Source of the DNA: Sorghum bicolor
Lineage: Eukaryota; Streptophyta; Magnoliopsida; Poales; Poaceae
Direction of reading: 5' to 3'
NCBI RefSeq assembly: GCF_000003195.3
Contig: NC_012871.2
Coordinates: forward strand, 8,543,997-8,607,996
DNA: 64,000 nt
A program made the translations under genes and the position numbers. The notes beneath the pieces were generated by a model that had not been told where the DNA came from, made no database searches, and saw only the letters and a program-made list of their open reading frames with translations. Within the stretch, counting starts at the first letter, position 1; every line of letters begins with the position of its first letter. Below are positions 47,901-59,021 of the stretch, piece after piece.

Positions 47901-49566
47901 GGTCACGTGTGCTCGGGATGGGATCCACATGCACAATCCCAAGTATGCGCACGTGGCCACTACGACAGCGCCATCACCACCGCCATCGTTGGTCTGCACC
48001 GCCCTCCGCGACCCGGACTGCATGGCTGCGATGCAGGATGAATTCGACGCACTCACAAGCAACGGGACATGGACACTGGTGCCTCGACCAGCCAACGCCA
48101 ACATCATCACTGGGAAATGGAGCTTCAAGAACAAGCTCCAACCTGATGGAAGCCTCGAATGCCGCAAAGCCCGATGGGTTGTGCGCGGGTTCTCGCAGCG
48201 GCTAGGAGTCGATTTTCATCAAACCTTCTCGCCAGTGATCAAGCCGACGACCATAAGGACGGTGCTTCATCTCGTGGCCACACGACGATGGGCTGTACAT
48301 CAGCTCGACATCAAAAACGTGTTCCTGCACGGTGATCTCACTGAACGGGTCTACTGCTACCAACCTGCCGGCTTCGTCAACAAAAATCACCCTGACCATG
48401 TGTGCTAGCTTGTGAAGTCCTTATATGGACTTAAGCAGGCACCACGGGCATGGTTCCTTCGCCTTGGCGGTCAACTTCTTCGCATGGGCTTCACTGCATC
48501 ACGCTCCAACATCTCCCTCTTCATCTACCAACAAGGACCGCACGCAGCGTACCTCCTGGTGTACGTGGACGACATCATCCTCACCGCTTCGTCCCCGACT
48601 CTTCTGCGCCAAGTTGTTAATCAGCTACGCCAAGCATTCGCGATCAAGGACCTCGGTGAGCTGCATTTTTTCCTTGTCATCCAGGTGCACCGTGACAATG
48701 CTGGCTTCCACCTCAACCAAGCCCAGTACATAGAAGATATTCTGGAATGACCAGGCATGGCTAATTGCAAGCCGGCATCAACACCTGTTGAAGCTGCACC
48801 CAAGCTGTCTGCCAAGGACGGCAAACCAGCAACAGACGGCACGTTCTACCGCAGCATCACCGGCGCGCTGCAGTACCTCACGCTCACGCGCCTGGACATT
48901 GCATATGGCGTGAACCAGGTGTGCCTTCATATGCATGCTCCTCGCAACGTTCACTAGAACCTCGTCAAGCGAATCCTGCGATATCTACCCGGCACCATCG
49001 ACACCGGCATCACCATCTCGGCCACCCCATCAACAACACTGAAGGCATATTCAGATGCTGATTGGGGCGGATGTCCAGACACCAGGCCTTCGACATCTGG
49101 GTGCTGCGTGTTCCTGGGGGACTCCCTCGTGTCATGGTCGTCCAAGCGACAGACCACTGTCTCGCGATTGAGTGCCAAAGCGGAATATAGGGCGGTCGCA
49201 AACGCTGCTGCAGAGTGCTGCTGGCTCCGCAACCTATTGCAAGAGCTCCACGTCGTCGTCGATAAAGCCACGGTGATCTATTGTGACAATGTATCTGCGG
49301 TTTACCTTACAGAAAACCCGGTACATCATTGCAGGACCAAGCATGTCGAGCTTGATATCCACTTCGTTCGTGAGAAGGTGGCACTCGGTCAGTTCAAGGT
49401 ACTGCACATACCAACTCAGCACCAGTTTGCCGATATTATGACCAAAGGCCTCCCAACACCATTGTTCACAGAGTTCAGAGATAGTTTGTGCATTCGACCA
49501 TCCCATGCTCCAACTGCAGAGGGCGTGTCAGCGACCTATTCTCCAGACGTCTGTTGGTTAGCATAG
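44935..49566 (+). pseudogene. Copia-2 gag-pol polyprotein, broken
   Basis: Order of remains: gag from the ATG at 44935, the protease site near 46080 (LNIGAT then TAG then HMAS), integrase (TDNGREF, SQQNGRVERV near 47020-47125, VFGCLCYPN near 47320), reverse transcriptase (QLDIKNVFLHGDL near 48300, LYGLKQAPRAW, LVYVDDIILTA near 48560) and RNase H (SDADWGG, AKAEYRAVANA, CDNVSAVYL, TKHVELDIHF). Six nonsense codons lie at about 45090, 45195, 46094, 48408, 48750 and 48957. Five are TAG where Gln (CAG) would fit. Further frame changes occur between 46100 and 47650. Confidence 0.9.
46171..46498 (+). repeat. 164-bp tandem duplication inside Copia-2
   Basis: Two direct copies, 46171-46334 and 46335-46498, both starting GGTCAGTTCATTCCAGC and differing by a few bases. 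The duplicated part is the protease/pre-integrase region and disturbs the frame. Confidence 0.9.
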
Positions 49567-49732
49567 GATCTGCTCCACCACTTGTATTCCAACTGTGTAA
49601 CTGCTAGTGCCTAGCCTTTAGCTCAGCCGTGCATGCAGGTTAGTTAGGATTGATTGGTTAGCAGTGATCGGCAACATGTATAAAGACTTGTACACTGAAC
49701 ATCGAATGAATTGAGCGTTTCATTCTCTTACA
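49526..49732 (+). repeat. Copia-2 3' LTR
   Basis: A 207-bp partner of the left LTR. The polyprotein frame runs about 40 bases into it before its stop. Confidence 0.93.
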
Positions 49733-50555
49733 TTAACCTTGACGAACTGGGAATTGCAACCCATGAACTTGCTGATCTGGATGTCCCTTTCTCTGAAGAA
49801 GTGTGGAAGACTATTATCAGTCAATTGCCTAGAGATAAAGTGCCAGCCCTGAGGGTTCTGTGCCGGTTCTATCAAGCTTGTTGGCCTGTCATAAAGAGGG
49901 ATGTCATGACTACACTTTCTGCTGTTTGGAGCAGAAAATTCAGAAACACGGGCGCCCTTAGCACTGCATACATCACACTGCCGCCCATGAAGGACGCTGA
50001 CAATCATTTTAAGGACCTAAGACCTATAAGCCTTGTGCACAGCTTTGCTAAATTGCTCATCAAAATTCTACCCTATCGCCTGGCAACTCACGTTTGGTAT
50101 GAGGTGTCTAAGAATCGAAGTGCTTGCATTAAGAAATGCTTCATATTTCATGTTGGTCCAACAAATAGCAAGATTTCTTCATCAACAGAAACAACCCTGC
50201 CTTCTTCTCAAGTTGGACATCATGAAAGCGTTTGACTCGGTATCTTGGCCTTTCCTCCTTGAAGTGCTGAGAAAGCTCGGTTTGGGGGCTAGCTATTTGG
50301 TGCAACATCATTAGTGGGCTTTTGGCTTCATCTTCAACACAGGTGTTAATGAATTGAATCCCTGGTGAGGTCATCTTACACTGGTAAGGATTATGACAAC
50401 GTGATCCACTATCACTAGTGCTCTTTATTCTCATGATGGACACCCTAGGGCACATGGTGTCTTTAGCTTCGAATGAGGGGCTCCTAAACCCCTTCCAGCT
50501 AAGGCCTTGCAGCATAGGGTTTCTCTATATGAAGATGGCGTTGTCCTTTTCCTTT

Positions 50556-50907
50556 TTTTTGAGGAAAACATGAGGGGCTCCGCCCCTACTGTGAATTTAT
50601 TAAAACTTTAAAAAACAGGAGCGCCGAGTACAAACATTAAGGTACAAAAAGGAAACGAAAAAAATAGAAAGGATTACACAAAATTGTCTAGCCATAAATC
50701 TATTGAGGGGTGATATCTTGCTTTTGCTCGTAGGATAACTAGAGCAAACTCCTTCTGAAAAACCGCTTTGCATCTTCGAATTGTATGCGCCATATTTCTG
50801 AAGATAATGTCATTTCTCATCATCCAGATGGACCAACACATAGTAATGATGGTCTCCATAAAAAAAGGAACTCCCAGCTGAGTCCTAAGACTTTCCAGAA
50901 TGATTGC
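50556..50907 (-). mobile_element. Short 5'-truncated LINE inserted in the older LINE
   Basis: A direct repeat of 18-20 bp (ATGGCGTTGTCC...) flanks the insert at 50536-50555 and 50908-50927. On the minus strand the insert encodes the last 60 residues of a LINE ORF2 (WSIWMMRNDIIF ... IDLWLDNFV, stop at 50674), then a 3' tail that ends in an A-run at 50553-50560. It is the second LINE here with a perfect target duplication. Confidence 0.9.
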
Positions 50908-51060
50908 ATGGCGTTGTCCTTTTCCTTCATCTCACCTCTACTGATATTGGGCATACTCCATTTATTTGGTGAAGCTTTGGGTCTCAGAACCAGGTGAGCT
51001 CCATGCAGGCTGGGGCAGCAGCCTGTGGTGACGGTACAATCCAATGTACTGCTGTCATCC

Positions 51061-51301
51061 CAAGTTGAAAGATGATGGAATGAACAAACTTATTCGAAAC
51101 GAAGCTAGTAGTACTGCAACCATGAAGGGAACCTGAGTGTGCTCCCCCCCAACGCCGGTGGCCACCCTGGCCCTGCCGTCCAGCAGATCCACACCGCCGG
51201 TGGCCACGCTAGCCTCGCCGTCTAGCAGATCCACGTGTAGGTAGGTCGTAGCTGCTACAATGGAGGGCTCGTCTTCCAGCTGACATTCTTGGGCTGACGA
51301 G
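51061..51301. other. Short GC-rich spacer with a 42-bp direct repeat
   Basis: GCCGGTGGCCAC followed by GCCGTCCAGCAGATCCAC occurs twice, near 51152 and 51194. No coding meaning is evident. It marks the change from LINE ORF2 remains to the ORF1-like fragment. Confidence 0.4.
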
Positions 51302-51690
51302 ATGGAGGAGGAACTTGGTGGAGGCCCGGTGAATCCATGGTTGTTGGAGGTCCTCATCCGCAGTCCTGAGGGGAGGCTCTCCCTCAGTGACTCGGAGGAC
51401 TATTCCGACATCGACACTGCTGATTCCCCACCGCCGCCGAGTAAGGGGAAGAAGGCTGCTTTGTCGGGACGTAGGCGCCAGAGGGTGCGCCGCCACCGTC
51501 GGAGGAGGCACCAGCCAGAGGGGTTAATGGCCACTGCAAGGAGCTCCTACCACCCTCCTCTGCCGTTAGATCTAGCCGCCGAGCCTGGGCCAGCCTGAGG
51601 TGCCATATCTCCGGCGTCATATCTGGCGCGTACGCAGGGATTGCCACACTGTGACAGGTTCTACCAAGTGCAGAGCAGGAAGCTCGATTG

Positions 51691-54600
51691 CAGGCCCGGC
51701 CCTGGACGCGGGCAAGCGGGGCGGCCGCCCTAGCCCCCCAATTAGGCAGGGGCCCACCCCAGATATGCAACACCCGGTAGTAGGAGTAGTATTAAATTGT
51801 TGCCGGCATGCAACTGGCTTCCTTGAGAAGGATTGAGGCCGCATTAAAATAAGAGAGAAAATCCTTGCAGCAGCTAGCGTTCACGAGAAGCCAGCGCCTG
51901 CGTCCCTGCGAGATCAGCGGCAGACGCGAGACGCACGACGGCGCGAGCGCGCCGCACGCCCGCAGTCCCGCACAGCACATGCGCGAGTGCTGCACAGCTG
52001 TTGCGCGATAGCGATGGCGACGGCGAGACTCCACGCGAAAGCGAAGGGCTGCGACTGCGATCTCCGTGTCTCGCCGACTCCGCCTGAGCGACGACGAATC
52101 GACGATCGGTGGTGAGCCACATTGACACTGAGCCAGCAGCACGAGTAGAGTAGATGGGTTAATTTTTTGTACTAATTGTTTCTATAAATTTTAACAGCAT
52201 CATGACATCAAGAAAAAGAAAGTATGCTTCTGGTAGTGAGAAAAGGAAAAAGAAAGCACGAGTAGATGAGTTAACACAATCACAGAGGGGTTCTATGCAT
52301 AAGTTTCTCAAGAATTGAAACACTTCAAGAGATCCAAATCAGTTGGCGATAGTTGTCTGGAAGGATCCAGCACATATTGTTCCAGAAGATGAAGGTCCTT
52401 CTCATGACAATGTTGGCACTGAAATGGAAGAAATCAATGTGAGTAATGATGAGCACATATTTAATTCAAATGCTATGGAAAATACTAGTGTTGATGAGGA
52501 ACCGGTGTGTCACATGGATATTTATGATCCAAGAAATTGGGATAATCTTGATAACAAAGCAAGGGATATATATTAGTTCAAAAGGGGGCCATAAGAGAAG
52601 ATAATATTGTATTCCCCTTCGATAATATTTAAGGCATTTTGCATATTCTCATTATCAAAGAAAAATGAGTAATGGAGATCTACATGATAGAAAATGGCTA
52701 GCTTATTCCAAACACTTGGATAAAGTATTTTGCTTTTGTTGTAAGCTTTTTAATTCTAAGAAGTGCAAGAGTTCATTGGGGAATGATGGGTATAGAGATT
52801 GGAAACATACCAATGAGAGGCTGAAAGGAACATGAAATTAGTGTTGAGCATATTACCAGTATGAACTCATGGAATGAATTGAGAAGTAGGTTGGGCAAAC
52901 AAGAGACAATTGATAAAGAGTTACAGAAGCAAATATCCAAGGAGAAAGAGCGCATAAGGCAAGTACTGAGGAGAATAGTTGCCATTGTAAAGTTCCTTGG
53001 TAGGCGTAATTTGGCTTTCAGAGGATCTAACGAGCAACTTTATAATGACCAAAATGGTAATTTCTTAGCCTGTGCTGAGATGGTTGCAGAATTTGATTTG
53101 GTAATACAAGACCATCTTAGACGTTTTCAAAACAATGACATTCATTATCACTATCTCAGCCACAAATTCAGAATGAGTTGATTTCTCTTATGGCTTCAGA
53201 CATTACAAATTCTATCATCAAGATTATTAAAGAGGCCAAATATTTCTCAGTTATTCTTGATTGCACCCCAGATGTTAGTCATCAAGAACAAATGACGTTG
53301 TTGGTTCGATGTGTTAACATGAGTGAAGATAAAATTAAAATAGAAGAGTACTTTCTTGGTTTCCTGAAGGTAGATGACACATCTGGTTCTGGGCTCTTTA
53401 AAGTTTTGGTTGATTCCATTAAGTCCTTTGGTCTTAATATTGATGACATTAGGGGGACAAGGTTATGATAATGGTTCTAATATGAAAGGAAAATACAAGG
53501 GGGTTCAAAGTCGCTTGCGTGATATAAATCCAAGAGCTTTGTATATGCCATGTGCTTGCCATAGTCTTAATCTTACTCTTTGTGATATGGCTAAGTCTTG
53601 TAGCAAAGCTGATACATTTTTTGGGATTGTGCAATGGATATATGTCTTATTTGCTGGTTCTACTAAAAGATGGAAGTCTTTGCTTGATCATGTTGATGGT
53701 TTAACTGTGAAATCTTTGTGCAACACACGTTGGGAGAGTCGTATTAAAAGTGTTGCAGCAATTAGATATCAAGCTCCTCAGCTAGGGGCAGCTTTACTTG
53801 CATTAAGTTAAGATAAAGATGCAGAAGCAAAGGATAGGAGTGATGCAAAGAATTTATTTAAAGTACTTGGCAGCTTTGAATTTATATTTGGCATGGTTAT
53901 TTGGCATGATGTTTTGTTTGCTGTCAATAAAGTAAGCAAGAAGTTGCAGTCACCATCTATGTGCATTGATTCTACCATGCAGCAGATACAAGGCATAATG
54001 GATTACTTTGAAACCTATAGAAATGATGGGTTTGCTTCTAGTAAGGTTAATGCAAAGGAAATTGCATCTGAACTGGGAGTTGAGCCATCGTTCCGTAAAG
54101 CGCCATGCTCTTAGAAAGAAGCATTCTGATGAAAATAATAATGAGGAAGAAATCTTGGAAGGTGAGAAGCAATTTAAAATTACTTACTTTTTGATGATAA
54201 TTGATATGGCAGTCCGTTCATTGAAGACTAGATTTGAACAACTAGAATCATTCAAAGAATTATTTGGATTTTCAATGAGTTCAACAACCTTGAAAGCATT
54301 GGATGGTCCTGAGCTAAAAGTCTGTTGCACAACACTGACAGTAGTTTTCTCTCAAGGGGGTTCATCTGACTTTGATTTAAATGATATGATTTCTGAGCTC
54401 AGTGTTCTACAATTCACGTTGTCAGATACACCAATGACAGCTATGGAGATTTTTGAGTTTGTTACAAAAGCTGATTGTTATCCTAATGTTTCCATTGCTT
54501 ATCGGATCTTGTTTACTATGCCTGTGACTGTGGCATCAGCTGAAAGAAGCTTCTCAAAACTAAAATTGTTGAAGAACTATCTAAGATCTACAATGTCTCA

Positions 54601-54864
54601 GGAGAGGTTAAATGGTTTGGCAACATTATGCATTGAGAAGCGGTTTTTGGATGAGATCGATATTAATACCATCATCAATGAATTTGCATCGAGGAATGTT
54701 CGAAAAAAATTTTAAGGTATTTGTACGTTTATGAATTGATGTATATGAATATTGCTTTTCCATACACAATTAAGTATTTATGAATATATATGTGTGTATT
54801 TACAACTAAAGGGCCCTGATTTTTTGTTTTGCCCTGGGCCTCAAAAAACTCAAGGCCGGCGCTA
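51691..54864 (+). mobile_element. hAT DNA transposon, 3.2 kb
   Basis: Perfect 8-bp duplication CTCGATTG at 51683-51690 and 54865-54872. The ends are imperfect inverted repeats, CAGGCCCGGCCCTGG at left and TAGCGCCGGCCTTGA from the right. The inside holds a hAT transposase gene in pieces. The flanks join into one ORF1-like fragment once the element is removed. Confidence 0.93.
52202..54715 (+). pseudogene. hAT transposase gene, decayed
   Basis: Starts at ATG 52202 with the basic lead MTSRKRKYASGSEKRKKK. Next come a TTF-type zinc-finger region (near 52600-52830, frame broken), a DUF4371-like RNase H-fold part (NISQLF..., [31 protein letters not shown] near 53540, CNTRWESRI near 53720), and the C-terminal hAT dimerisation domain (YPNVSIAYRILFTMPVTVAS, AERSFSKLKLLKNYLRS, near 54480-54600). 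Stops at 52315 and near 53809 and 54112, and frameshifts around 52575, 53180 and 53460, make it non-functional. Confidence 0.9.
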
Positions 54865-55739
54865 CTCGATTGGCGCCGCTCCCTGCGTCGCTCGCCACCA
54901 AGGTCACCTCGATCTATGCCACCAGAGCTGGCCAGCCTTTGCTTTAGGTGTCTTCGCAGGGACATGTCAAGGTGAACTGTCGCAAACCGGAGAGATGCTA
55001 TAGGTGTTGGGAGGTGGGTCACCTGGCGGCATGACCACACAACGTCGGCCACCGTGGGGCTGGCACCAAGCGTGGCCGCTTGCCGATGTTGCTGGATGTT
55101 GAGCGTTGGGTTGCTCCGTACCGGTAGCAGGGGAGGTGACACAGGCCGAACTCTAAGGATATGACCTCAAGGTGGTCAGTGTCCACAGTGTGGTTTGTCT
55201 CTGTCCCTCGATGTTGCGCACCCCCTACTCTGATGTTGGCACCTTCAACGCCGTCTCCTCTGTCGCCCCCGCCACCGCTACCACCACCACCGCCCCCTTC
55301 GACACACGCACCCACGCAGGCTATTGTCGCGACACCAGCTAGGAGTGCAGGTTCCGGCGAGAGCACTGCCAATGCGGGCGTCTTTGGGGAACCACACGGT
55401 CAGCGCCTGTGTACTACCATGGTAATCGCCCCCCGCACTATGGAGATCTAGGAGGCCGAGGATGCGCTGCAGCACGCTCTGGTGGTGGTGGTGGTGGGTG
55501 GCACTAGACCACTTATTTCCACGGCCATGGTGTATAGCTTCATCTTCAACAGGTTCGAAGTGGCGGTGGATGAGGTTGACGTGCGTGGGCACGCCCCTGA
55601 GGACTTCATCGTTCGTTTCTGCCACCTCATGGACCAGGAATGTGTCCTAGTGGCGGGACCTAGGGGACATCTCATGCCGCTGGTTTGGAGACCATGGAGA
55701 CGAACCTCCCTGGCGAGCACGGGGGTCTTCTAGTTCAGG

Positions 55740-56800
55740 GTCGTGGTCGCTCTGTCGCGTGTTCCCCCGCACGCACGCAACACAACTACTACCCAGATCG
55801 TCCTGGGTCATGCTGCTCGGAAGTCCAGTTGACTGGGATGTGTGACAGGCCGATGGATGATGATCAAAAAAATATTTATAATTTGGAATTTTTTTGTATA
55901 TTGATGAAGTTTTTTTTGCTTGATAAATTACATGAAAATGCTGCTGCTATTCTTGGGTAACAAATTATCCTTCTACTGTCCCATATTTCAAATCCATAGA
56001 GTATTGATCCAAAGGACAGTAACTAGATAAATTTGCTAATACTCCATGTAACCTGTGACAAATAGTGAAAATTCTACTATTTCATTCAAAGCCAGCTTTA
56101 GAAGAAGTCTTGATAGGAAACATAGCTCACAAGGTTGATACACATGTGCTTATTGACCTAGGATACTTGATGTGCTAGGCACATCAATATATATACATAA
56201 TCAATTAGATGTTGCCATGCTTAGAATAAAATGTGGCATATCCACCTCATGTCCCATATCACACCATGCTTTCCAATGCTGGCACATCGCATTCATATAA
56301 GTGTCTCTTGACCTCATCTAACGCGTTTGGTCAAGTTTTGGCATGAATTTCCTTCTATAGAGAAAACATTAGGACCTTTGAGTGTCTTTCATGCTTTGTT
56401 GGTGCTTCACAAGCACACAATTCTTTGTATTGGTCATTAATATCTAATGAAATGGATTAGCAAACACAATTAGGTATCATTTTTTGCGATGCAATTAGGT
56501 ATCAACTAGAGGGAATCAGAAAGAACATGACTAAGCTAAGGCTCTACAAAGATGGTAAACAAACTACCTAATCTAAGAATAACTTGCAAGCGATGATAAA
56601 AACATGATAACAAGGATAAGAGCTATTAGAAGATTACAAGATGTTTAGAACCATTCCAGCTCTACCTTTGCCACATAATGATAGGGTGATCTATGAACTA
56701 GTGATCATGCAGTATAATGATCTATCTATCAAGGGGGGACACTAAGAACAAATGTTTGCAACCATATGAGAAAAAAGAATGCATCAAAATAAACCATGAA
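55740..56800. other. Unassigned AT-rich region
   Basis: No recognisable coding region, terminal repeats or RNA gene. It reads like the same kind of old repeat as the block to its right. It may be further upstream sequence of that repeat, with no counterpart at the left edge. Confidence 0.3.
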
Positions 56801-56809
56801 TATATTAAC

Positions 56810-58260
56810 ATGTTGCATGTTCATTAACATCTATTATGAGGTACCATAATCCAGGCACATATTGATCAATATGAACAAGAAGTTACCTCTAGTTTTATTG
56901 AATTTGAACATTGAATGATTTCAATGCTCTACATAACTTGAACCTCAGCCTTTTGGTGTCCACTAGAGCTTCTTTACATCCATCAACCATCTATTGTTAC
57001 TTGTCTCTCATATCTTTGACCTTCTAAGCTTGTTCAGAGGTTTTAGACTGCATCATTGCATGCTTATACTTTGTGAACAAAATGCGTGGTTAATTAAAAG
57101 GATTGCTGAAACCAAACTCGAGGAGTAGGCCGACCCATTCGCGAGGGCAAAGGTTCACGAACCATATTATGCTTTTTTGGCACCTCTTGGTCCCAACTTT
57201 TGATGTATTGACTCTCATCATGTTTAGAGTAGAAATTTGTATGCATGTGAGCCATTAACTATGGAGGAATTCAAGAACACATGAATCTACCTAGCTTTTA
57301 AACTTCCCCAAAGTTGATGAATCCAAAGATGCTTTCGCGTAAAACTTTCAATACCTAATCAAGTCTTTTTGAATTCTTGTCTTGAAGATTCTGAACACAA
57401 AGCACATCATTAGGCTTAATGGAATTTGCCTTGAAGTCAGTCTAGTGATTTTTAGTCCAACTCTTGACATCCTGCATTCCTGTTACTTGTTTTGGCCCAA
57501 AAACCTAAGAATCAAGCATAATGCAACATGCATAGACTTTCATGCACAAACAGTGTTAGTGGCACTCATTTTATGCATTGAGAGATATAGGGCATAAATA
57601 CATCCTGCATTCCTATTACTTGTTTTGGCCCAAAAACCTAAGAATCAAGCATAATGCAAAATGCATAGACTTTCATGTACAAACAGTGTTAGTGGCACTC
57701 ATTTTATGCATTGAGAGGTACATGGGCATAAATACATCCTGCATTCCTATTACTTGTTTTGGCCCAAAAACCTAAGAATCAAGCATAATGCAAAATGCAT
57801 AGACTTTCATGTACAAACAGTGTTAGTGGCACTCATTTTATGCATTGAGAGATATAGGGCATAAAGGTCATTCATATTGAGTGCCAACAATGCTCCTATA
57901 CAAATATCAGTGAATAGTTGTTGGGTTTTTTGTGTTGGCACAACACTTACTCATGCCAACAAGAATAGAGATACTCTAGGAGAGCTTATTTAATCTTGGA
58001 AACAAACATTGATGGATGGAAAATCTGGAATCCACTCTCAAAAGTCCAAAGTCATGCATGTATTTAGAGTTTTGGTATTGTACATGTTATGCGGATTCCT
58101 GTGAGGGCCACATATATACACGGAACAGTACTTCAACTAACAAGTGGATCCTATATGTGGCAACATGGCCCTCACCCCAAGGGCCCTGGGTTAACTATGC
58201 ACTTCCTATTCACTGAGGTCATGATGGTACAATTAGCCTTCATCATGGGCATAGTGCAGC
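56810..58260. repeat. Dispersed repeat block, copy B
   Basis: Collinear with 2880-4990. It lacks the LINE, CACTA-like MITE and hAT-like MITE found in copy A, and so shows what each of those sites looked like before insertion. Confidence 0.65.
57468..57866. repeat. Three tandem copies of a 133-bp unit
   Basis: Units at 57468-57600, 57601-57734 and 57735-57866, each starting CATCCTGCATTCCT and nearly identical. Copy A has a single, diverged unit at about 4098-4340, so the amplification is specific to copy B. Confidence 0.9.
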
Positions 58261-58564
58261 CATTACATGATGCCCTAGTGTCACTTTGTAATCTGCCCTA
58301 TTATTCCATCGGAGTTTTTAAATAGATTAGATTTGAAATCATATGAGAGTCCTAGCTGGGCTCTAGAGGCCCAGTTTGGGGCCACTAGAGCCACCAAGAT
58401 GATTAATTTGAAGATGTGGACGATCAGTTAGAGGGCCTTAAACCCCATATATCGAGTTCTTTTCATTAGAAGCAAAGCCCCTCTAGGTGGACCCTTCGAC
58501 CCATGCATGATCTCAGCTTCGAGTGAAGCCCCGTGCTAGCAAGAACATGCAAGTTCTATAAATC
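58261..58564. other. Spacer, nothing recognised
   Basis: About 300 bp between repeat block B and LINE debris without coding or repeat signals that I could identify. Confidence 0.3.
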
Positions 58565-58910
58565 ATGTTGGCAAACTATCAAGATGGATTTCATGGCAGC
58601 GATCATTTCTATTCAGCAAGGAGACACCAAAAAGTTATGGCTCTTGAACTCAGCTTACCTCATTTTAGTCCCAAAGATGCAGAGGCTAACATGGTTAAGG
58701 ATTTTAGACTGATCAGTATAATCCATAGTTTTGCCAGGCTGATTGCAAAGATTTTGGCAAATAGACTTGCCCAGGTTTCTGGATTCTTTGGTGGCCACCA
58801 ATCACAAGTGCTTTCATCCGTGGCAGATGTATTCATGATAATTATATGTTGGTGCAGCAGACTATATCAAGATTCTTTTCCAGCAAAAGGTACTGAGCAG
58901 ATATTTGTAA
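58565..58910 (+). pseudogene. LINE reverse transcriptase fragment
   Basis: Reads KDAEANMVKDFRLISIIHSF, ARLIAKILANRLAQ and, after a frameshift, SAFIRGRCIHDNYMLVQQT, all from the N-terminal part of an L1 reverse transcriptase. It resembles the RT of the LINE at 49.7-50.3 kb (KDLRPISLVHSFAKL). No catalytic YADD remains. Confidence 0.75.
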
Positions 58911-59021
58911 CACCCTAGAAGTTTAACCTTCTTCCTTTTGGGGGCCATCTAAAAAATTTATGGGTTCATATTATTGCTTGATTATTTGTGTGATTTTGTT
59001 AGAATTTGTGTGTAGAGAAGC

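Larger units (their letters stand above)
44672..49732 (+). mobile_element. Copia-2, full-length but decayed LTR retrotransposon
   Basis: LTRs at 44672-44877 (206 bp) and 49526-49732 (207 bp) differ at about four positions by eye. The 5-bp duplication TTAAC flanks the element at 44667-44671 and 49733-49737. A TGGTATCAGCG primer site follows the left LTR directly. Removing the element and one duplication rejoins the LINE. The coding region has several stops, frameshifts and a 164-bp internal duplication, so it is not autonomous. Confidence 0.95.
43300..51060 (+). mobile_element. LINE (L1-type), + strand, split by Copia-2 and a small LINE
   Basis: Degenerate ORF2 is spread over 43565-44671, 49738-50555 and about 50928-51060. 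The first part matches an L1 endonuclease (NISWNLHGLMNSK, CIQETK, SDHCPLVF) and linker (WLRDGDANTSLFHLHARH). The second is the reverse transcriptase (KDLRPISLVHSFAKL, KLDIMKAFDSVSWPFL). The third continues the frame after the inserted LINE. Frames change often and stops are common, so the element is old. The 5' boundary is uncertain. Confidence 0.78.
51302..55733 (+). pseudogene. LINE ORF1-like (DUF4283/zinc-knuckle) fragment, split by a hAT
   Basis: The left part, 51302-51690, has an acidic stretch followed by a strongly basic Arg-rich run. After the hAT, 54873-55733 continues with a double zinc-knuckle-like cluster (CFRC-x4-HVKVNC, then CYRCWEVGH), a Pro-rich linker and a segment like APEDFIVRF...PLVWRPWRRTSLA, which recalls the DUF4283 region of grass LINE ORF1 proteins. 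Stops and frame changes are present. This is an RNA-binding protein type. The matching to ORF1 is by memory and moderately sure. Confidence 0.6.

Noticed and set aside
45478..48205. Long minus-strand and alternative-frame ORFs across Copia-2
   Set aside because: They mirror the GC-rich gag-pol coding frame and match no family.
57468..57866. Regularly spaced repeats that might suggest a CRISPR array
   Set aside because: The units are contiguous 133-bp copies without unique spacers, and the sequence is from a plant nucleus.
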